From Odiellus spinosus (lineage: Eukaryota; Arthropoda; Arachnida; Opiliones; Phalangiidae): 64,000 nucleotides of DNA. Of this stretch, positions 60,732 through 64,000 are shown piece after piece (within the stretch, counting starts at the first letter, position 1; each line of letters opens with the position of its first letter). The notes under the pieces were generated by a model, which was not told the origin of the DNA, ran no database searches, and saw nothing but the letters and a program-made list of their open reading frames with translations. The stretch spans positions 31,714,458-31,778,457 of the forward strand of contig OY987225.1 in assembly GCA_963920705.1 (NCBI GenBank). Reading direction: 5' to 3'. The position numbers and the translations under genes were made by a program.

Positions 60732-61380
60732 CTACACATGAGACTATTAACGGCAGAACAGAAGTGTTGGTCTAATCCAACTACAGGGCAAGAACCGACC
60801 TGTGGTTCCGACACGTAAAAGCAAGGATCGAATGGAGGAGGCTTTTAACAACCGTTGTTGTATTATACAGAGCAGTGGAGTGAAGAATTTTTCTTTATCA
60901 GGCTTACCGCAAAGGGAGGATGGGGTAGAAAGTGTTGACTGAAAATCACCATGAAAAAATAACACCACTGGTTTGAAATTTTAACTGACACTGGCTGCCA
61001 GCGGTAGAAAATGCTTTGGCGAACAGAATTTTAGACAGAATATTTTGATTCACGTGACAATCGAACAATGATGAAGAAGATTAATTTAATTATGATAAAA
61101 TCGATTAACACAGTTTAAACGCTTAATTCCATTTTAATAATTATAATTTAAATATAATCAAAAATAAATCTAATCGATGAAGCTAATCCTAATCTAAATT
61201 AAAATTAATCACAATTTTACCAATAAAAGTGATTAAATTTATTTAAAGCTTTATGACTGATTGAAATTTATTGATGATAGAATCAAATTAACTATGATTA
61301 GACCAATTATAATTAAAATGGATTTTTCATGGATTATTAATACTAGATCAGAATTTAATAATTACTGGATTAATTTCTCT

Positions 61381-61600
61381 TATTAATAATTCGTATTAAA
61401 TAATTAATAATTCGTATTAAATAATTAATAATTCGTATTAAATAATTAATAATTCGTATTAAATAATTAATAATTCGTATTAAATAATTAATAATTCGTA
61501 TTAAATAATTAATAATTCGTATTAAATAATTAATAATTCGTATTAAATAATTAATAATTCGTATTAAATAATTAATAATTCGTATTAAATAATTAATAAT
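61381..61600. repeat. 21-bp AT-rich tandem array, about 10 units
   Basis: Unit AATAATTCGTATTAAATAATT, nearly perfect. Passes directly into a different array of the same period at about 61598. Confidence 0.95.
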
Positions 61601-61737
61601 TCGTAATTGGTAATATTTAATTCGTAATTGGTAATATTTAATTCGTAATTGGTAATATTTAATTCGTAATTGGTAATATTTAATTCGTAATTGGTAATAT
61701 TTAATTCGTAATTGGTAATATTTAATTCATATTTAGT
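61598..61737. repeat. 21-bp tandem array, second unit type, about 6.5 units
   Basis: Unit ATTCGTAATTGGTAATATTTA. Same length as the adjoining array and shares AATTCGTA, so it is probably a derived sister block. Confidence 0.93.
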
Positions 61738-62332
61738 AATAAATAATTCATAGTAATTTTATATAAATCATTATTCACAATTAGTATTTAATGGTTTATT
61801 ATTAGTAATTAAAGACTCATTATTAGTATTTAATGACTCATTATTAGTATTTAAAAATACGTTTGTTGTAAAAGGCCTTTTTGAAACCCATCTTTGTGGT
61901 AAATACTAAACCCATAAATTTGTGATTAAAACTAACGTATTCATATATTTGTGATAAAATTCCATTTCTCAAAATCCATAAAACCCATCTTTCTCAAAAT
62001 GCATAAACGTCTTATAAAAAGCTTTCTTTTCCAAATTAATCAACTTCTTTTAAAAAGCAAAATCATAAACTTGTTAAAAACCTCTTTTCAAACCCATAAC
62101 TTTGTACTAAAATTAAAGTTAACAAACTTGTAACCTCGTGAAAAACCAATTTCTCAAAGTGCATCAACTCGTGTTAAAACCTCTTTTTCAAATGCATGAA
62201 ACCATAATACAAATCTGGATTTATTTTGATTTTTAAATCATTGTGATGTATGATAACCCATTATTTTGTACAAATAAATCTTCCAGGTTTGCTACTATTT
62301 AAATAATGAAAGAAGTATCTTTTATTTTCCCG

Positions 62333-62715
62333 AAAAATACCTTATATGGTGCCAATTAGTACCTCTAATGGCCGAAAAGGTATTTCTTCATACCCCCAAA
62401 GCGAAATTTTGAAGTATGAAAAATACCTTATATGGTGCCAATTAGTACCTCTAATGGCCGAAAAGGTATTATTTCGTACCCCTAAAGTGAAGTTTTGAAG
62501 TCTGGATAAATACCTTATATGGTGCCAATTATTACCTCTAATGTCCGAAAAGGTATTATTTCGTACCCCTAAAGCGAAGTTTTGAAGTCTGGATAAATAC
62601 CATATATGGTACCAATTAGTACCCCTAATGACCCAAAAGGTCTTTTTTCGAACCCCAATAGTATTTTTTTGAAGTCTGAATAAATACCATATATGGTGCT
62701 AAATAGTACCCCAAA
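62333..62715. repeat. 86-87-bp tandem array inside the 3.3-kb element, 4-5 units
   Basis: Each unit starts AAATACCTTATATGGTGCC and contains AGTACCTCTAATGG, AAAAGGTATT and GTTTTGAAGT. Unit starts near 62335, 62420, 62507, 62594 and 62681. Units diverge towards the element end. Confidence 0.88.
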
Positions 62716-63067
62716 GGTCTTCATTAATACCCTTAATAGAAGGTATTTTATAATACCCCTAAAGTAGGGTATTAATAAGTACCTAAAAGGGTGCGCCTGG
62801 GGTGGCAAGCAGAAATACCTTTAAAGGTATTTATCCGACCCTTTATTTTTTACAGTGTAGATTTCAGCGTTGGAAAATTTCCCGTCGCTTTTGACTATAT
62901 TTAAAGGGAGAATGATCAAAATTTCAATTTTTTATCGATTCACTCACATTACAAATAAAAATATCCCATTTGAAATCGATTTTCAACTTACTTGGAATTT
63001 ATGGGGAGTTTGTTATCTCATTGTTATACAAATCTCCGGTCAACGAGCATAAATACGCGCTTTTTAA

Positions 63068-63209
63068 AGGGACTATCTGCGATTTTTAAAGCCCCTTTAA
63101 GTCGCTTTCTTTCCTCGCTTAGCAGACGTCGTTAACTATATCAAAGCTAGGCTGTGTTCATAAATGAAGATGAATTTAAAGAGGGAAAATTCTAAGGCAG
63201 ATAGGTCCT
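63068..63209. mobile_element. 142-bp TTAA element (AGGGACTATCTGC ends)
   Basis: TTAA at 63064-63067 and 63210-63213; ends AGGGACTATCTGC and GCAGATAGGTCCT. A degraded relative lies at 43990-44100. Confidence 0.78.
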
Positions 63210-63367
63210 TTAAGCTAAGTTTGAAAACGAGCGCTTCTCAAATGATTCGGCGGAGACTCTTAAACGAGATATCAAACTCTTAGGGATTCTTGTTAATTCT
63301 ATCTTCTGAGTAAGTTGGGCCCGCCGCCACAGCTTGTGTCCCTTTAATATTTATTTAATAATTTTAA

Positions 63368-63514
63368 AGGCCCTAGGATTTCTTCTACCTGTAACCTGCC
63401 TATTTCACTGGAAGTGGGCTAACCCTATGAGCTTACCCTTTGGGTAACAAGGCGAGAGAATGCCTCGAGGGTGAGTTTGTTTCCAGGGTGACAGGCAGAA
63501 GTAATCCTAGGCCT
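63368..63514. mobile_element. 147-bp TTAA element (AGGCCTAGGAT ends)
   Basis: TTAA at 63364-63367 and 63515-63518; ends AGGCCCTAGGATTTCTTCT and AGAAGTAATCCTAGGCCT. The arms pair over more than 30 bp. A partial relative lies near 33692-33752. Confidence 0.78.
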
Positions 63515-63571
63515 TTAAAAATAAGGAATCGATAAAAAAATCCCTTTTGTCAGGTTTCATTCTCCCTTTAA

Positions 63572-64000
63572 GCGTATCTTCGAGATAATAAGTGCTAAGA
63601 TATTGAGCTGATCTTTCTTACGGTAAAACGGGAGAGAAAGATTATGGCCCGACAGAAAATTGCGAATTTCTCTTTTAGTTTTATATCTTTTATCCAAAGA
63701 CTGACTCGAATGAAAATTCCCCGGAGCTCTTTGGTGTAAATATTGAGACTTTTACTTTTCTCGAGATTCGCCGCCGCCAGAAAAGATATCGACGGTTTTT
63801 AAGGGGGTCCAAACTTGGCCGGAAAAGTGCCCCGGGTTTTAAGTTAATAATTTAAAATTGGAAGTCCTCCGAAAATGGAATTCAAAAACTTTTTGTCAAA
63901 GAGATATCGGTAGGGATTTGGTACGTATACTTTGAAAATAAGAAATGTTTGCTTTCTGTAACAATTTTTCAATCAAAAATCATACGATTTCAATTCTTTA
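63572..64000. other. Terminal spacer
   Basis: No gene, element end or RNA recognised. Confidence 0.4.

Larger units (their letters stand above)
59548..62858. mobile_element. 3.3-kb element with CACTGTAAAAAAT ends, TA-flanked
   Basis: Ends CACTGTAAAAAATGAAGG and, inverted, CACTGTAAAAAATAAAGG; TA at 59546-59547 and 62859-62860. Both subterminal zones repeat the words AAGGTATT, TTAGTACC and CTAATGG. The right side holds an 86-bp tandem array and the middle a 21-bp array and a tRNA-like fragment. No transposase frame is visible, so it is non-autonomous or degraded. Superfamily not settled (TA suggests Tc1/mariner-like; CACT ends also occur in CMC elements). Confidence 0.72.
62905..63567. mobile_element. 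Family C element with two nested TTAA elements
   Basis: TTAA at 62901-62904 and 63568-63571; ends AGGGAGAATGATC and GGTTTCATTCTCCCT, and both arms contain TTTTTTATCGATTC in inverted orientation. Two smaller TTAA-flanked elements (63068-63209 and 63368-63514) interrupt it. Without them about 366 bp remain. Confidence 0.65.

Overview
The window is eukaryotic, AT-rich (roughly two thirds A+T by eye) and gene-poor. Almost no long open frame is present. The one convincing gene is split by short GT-AG introns, and the rest is packed with small inverted-repeat DNA elements and AT-rich tandem arrays. The gene encodes a divergent ionotropic receptor (IR, chemosensory branch of the ionotropic glutamate receptor family). 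Together with mariner-like TA insertions this points to an arthropod; I cannot place it more precisely from sequence alone.

Layout. 1-7.3 kb: a TTAA-target element split by a CAGGGTGACC element, a 16-bp minisatellite (3.2-3.8 kb), the first copy of a 7-bp-TSD foldback family (4.8 kb), one copy of a 337-bp family (6.2 kb) and a second CAGGGTGACC element (6.8 kb). 7.3-24.6 kb: AT-rich spacer with a 20-bp minisatellite (11.4 kb), scattered copies of a GCGTTCAYACTAG element (family B), a long TTAA foldback (19.6 kb) and a mariner-type TA element (20.6 kb). 24.6-29.3 kb: the IR gene, eight supported coding exons on the + strand, with four inverted-repeat elements in its introns. 29.3-43 kb: spacer with more family B copies and six copies of the 7-bp-TSD foldback family, four of them between 39.6 and 42.5 kb. 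43-59.5 kb: TTAA, TA and 7-bp-TSD elements, an 1134-bp element with GTCCTTA-rich ends inserted in a TTAA element, and a 10-bp tandem array (54.9 kb). 59.5-62.9 kb: a 3.3-kb element with CACTGTAAAAAAT ends holding 86-bp and 21-bp tandem arrays. 62.9-63.6 kb: TTAA elements nested inside a TTAA element.

The most striking signal is the foldback family CAAGRAGGATYAGA. It has nine copies, every one with a perfect 7-bp target duplication, and four TIR haplotypes in which both arms of each copy carry the same diagnostic bases. Two other families (CAGAAGCCGATG, four copies; CATGGGCCAAG, one copy) also begin with CA, end with TG and make exact 7-bp duplications, so one transposition machinery, not encoded here, may serve all three. 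Three of the four 337-bp copies sit in introns of the single IR gene.

No transposase, reverse transcriptase, functional tRNA, rRNA or second convincing protein gene was recognised. Coordinates of elements with a target duplication are exact; other repeat edges are approximate.
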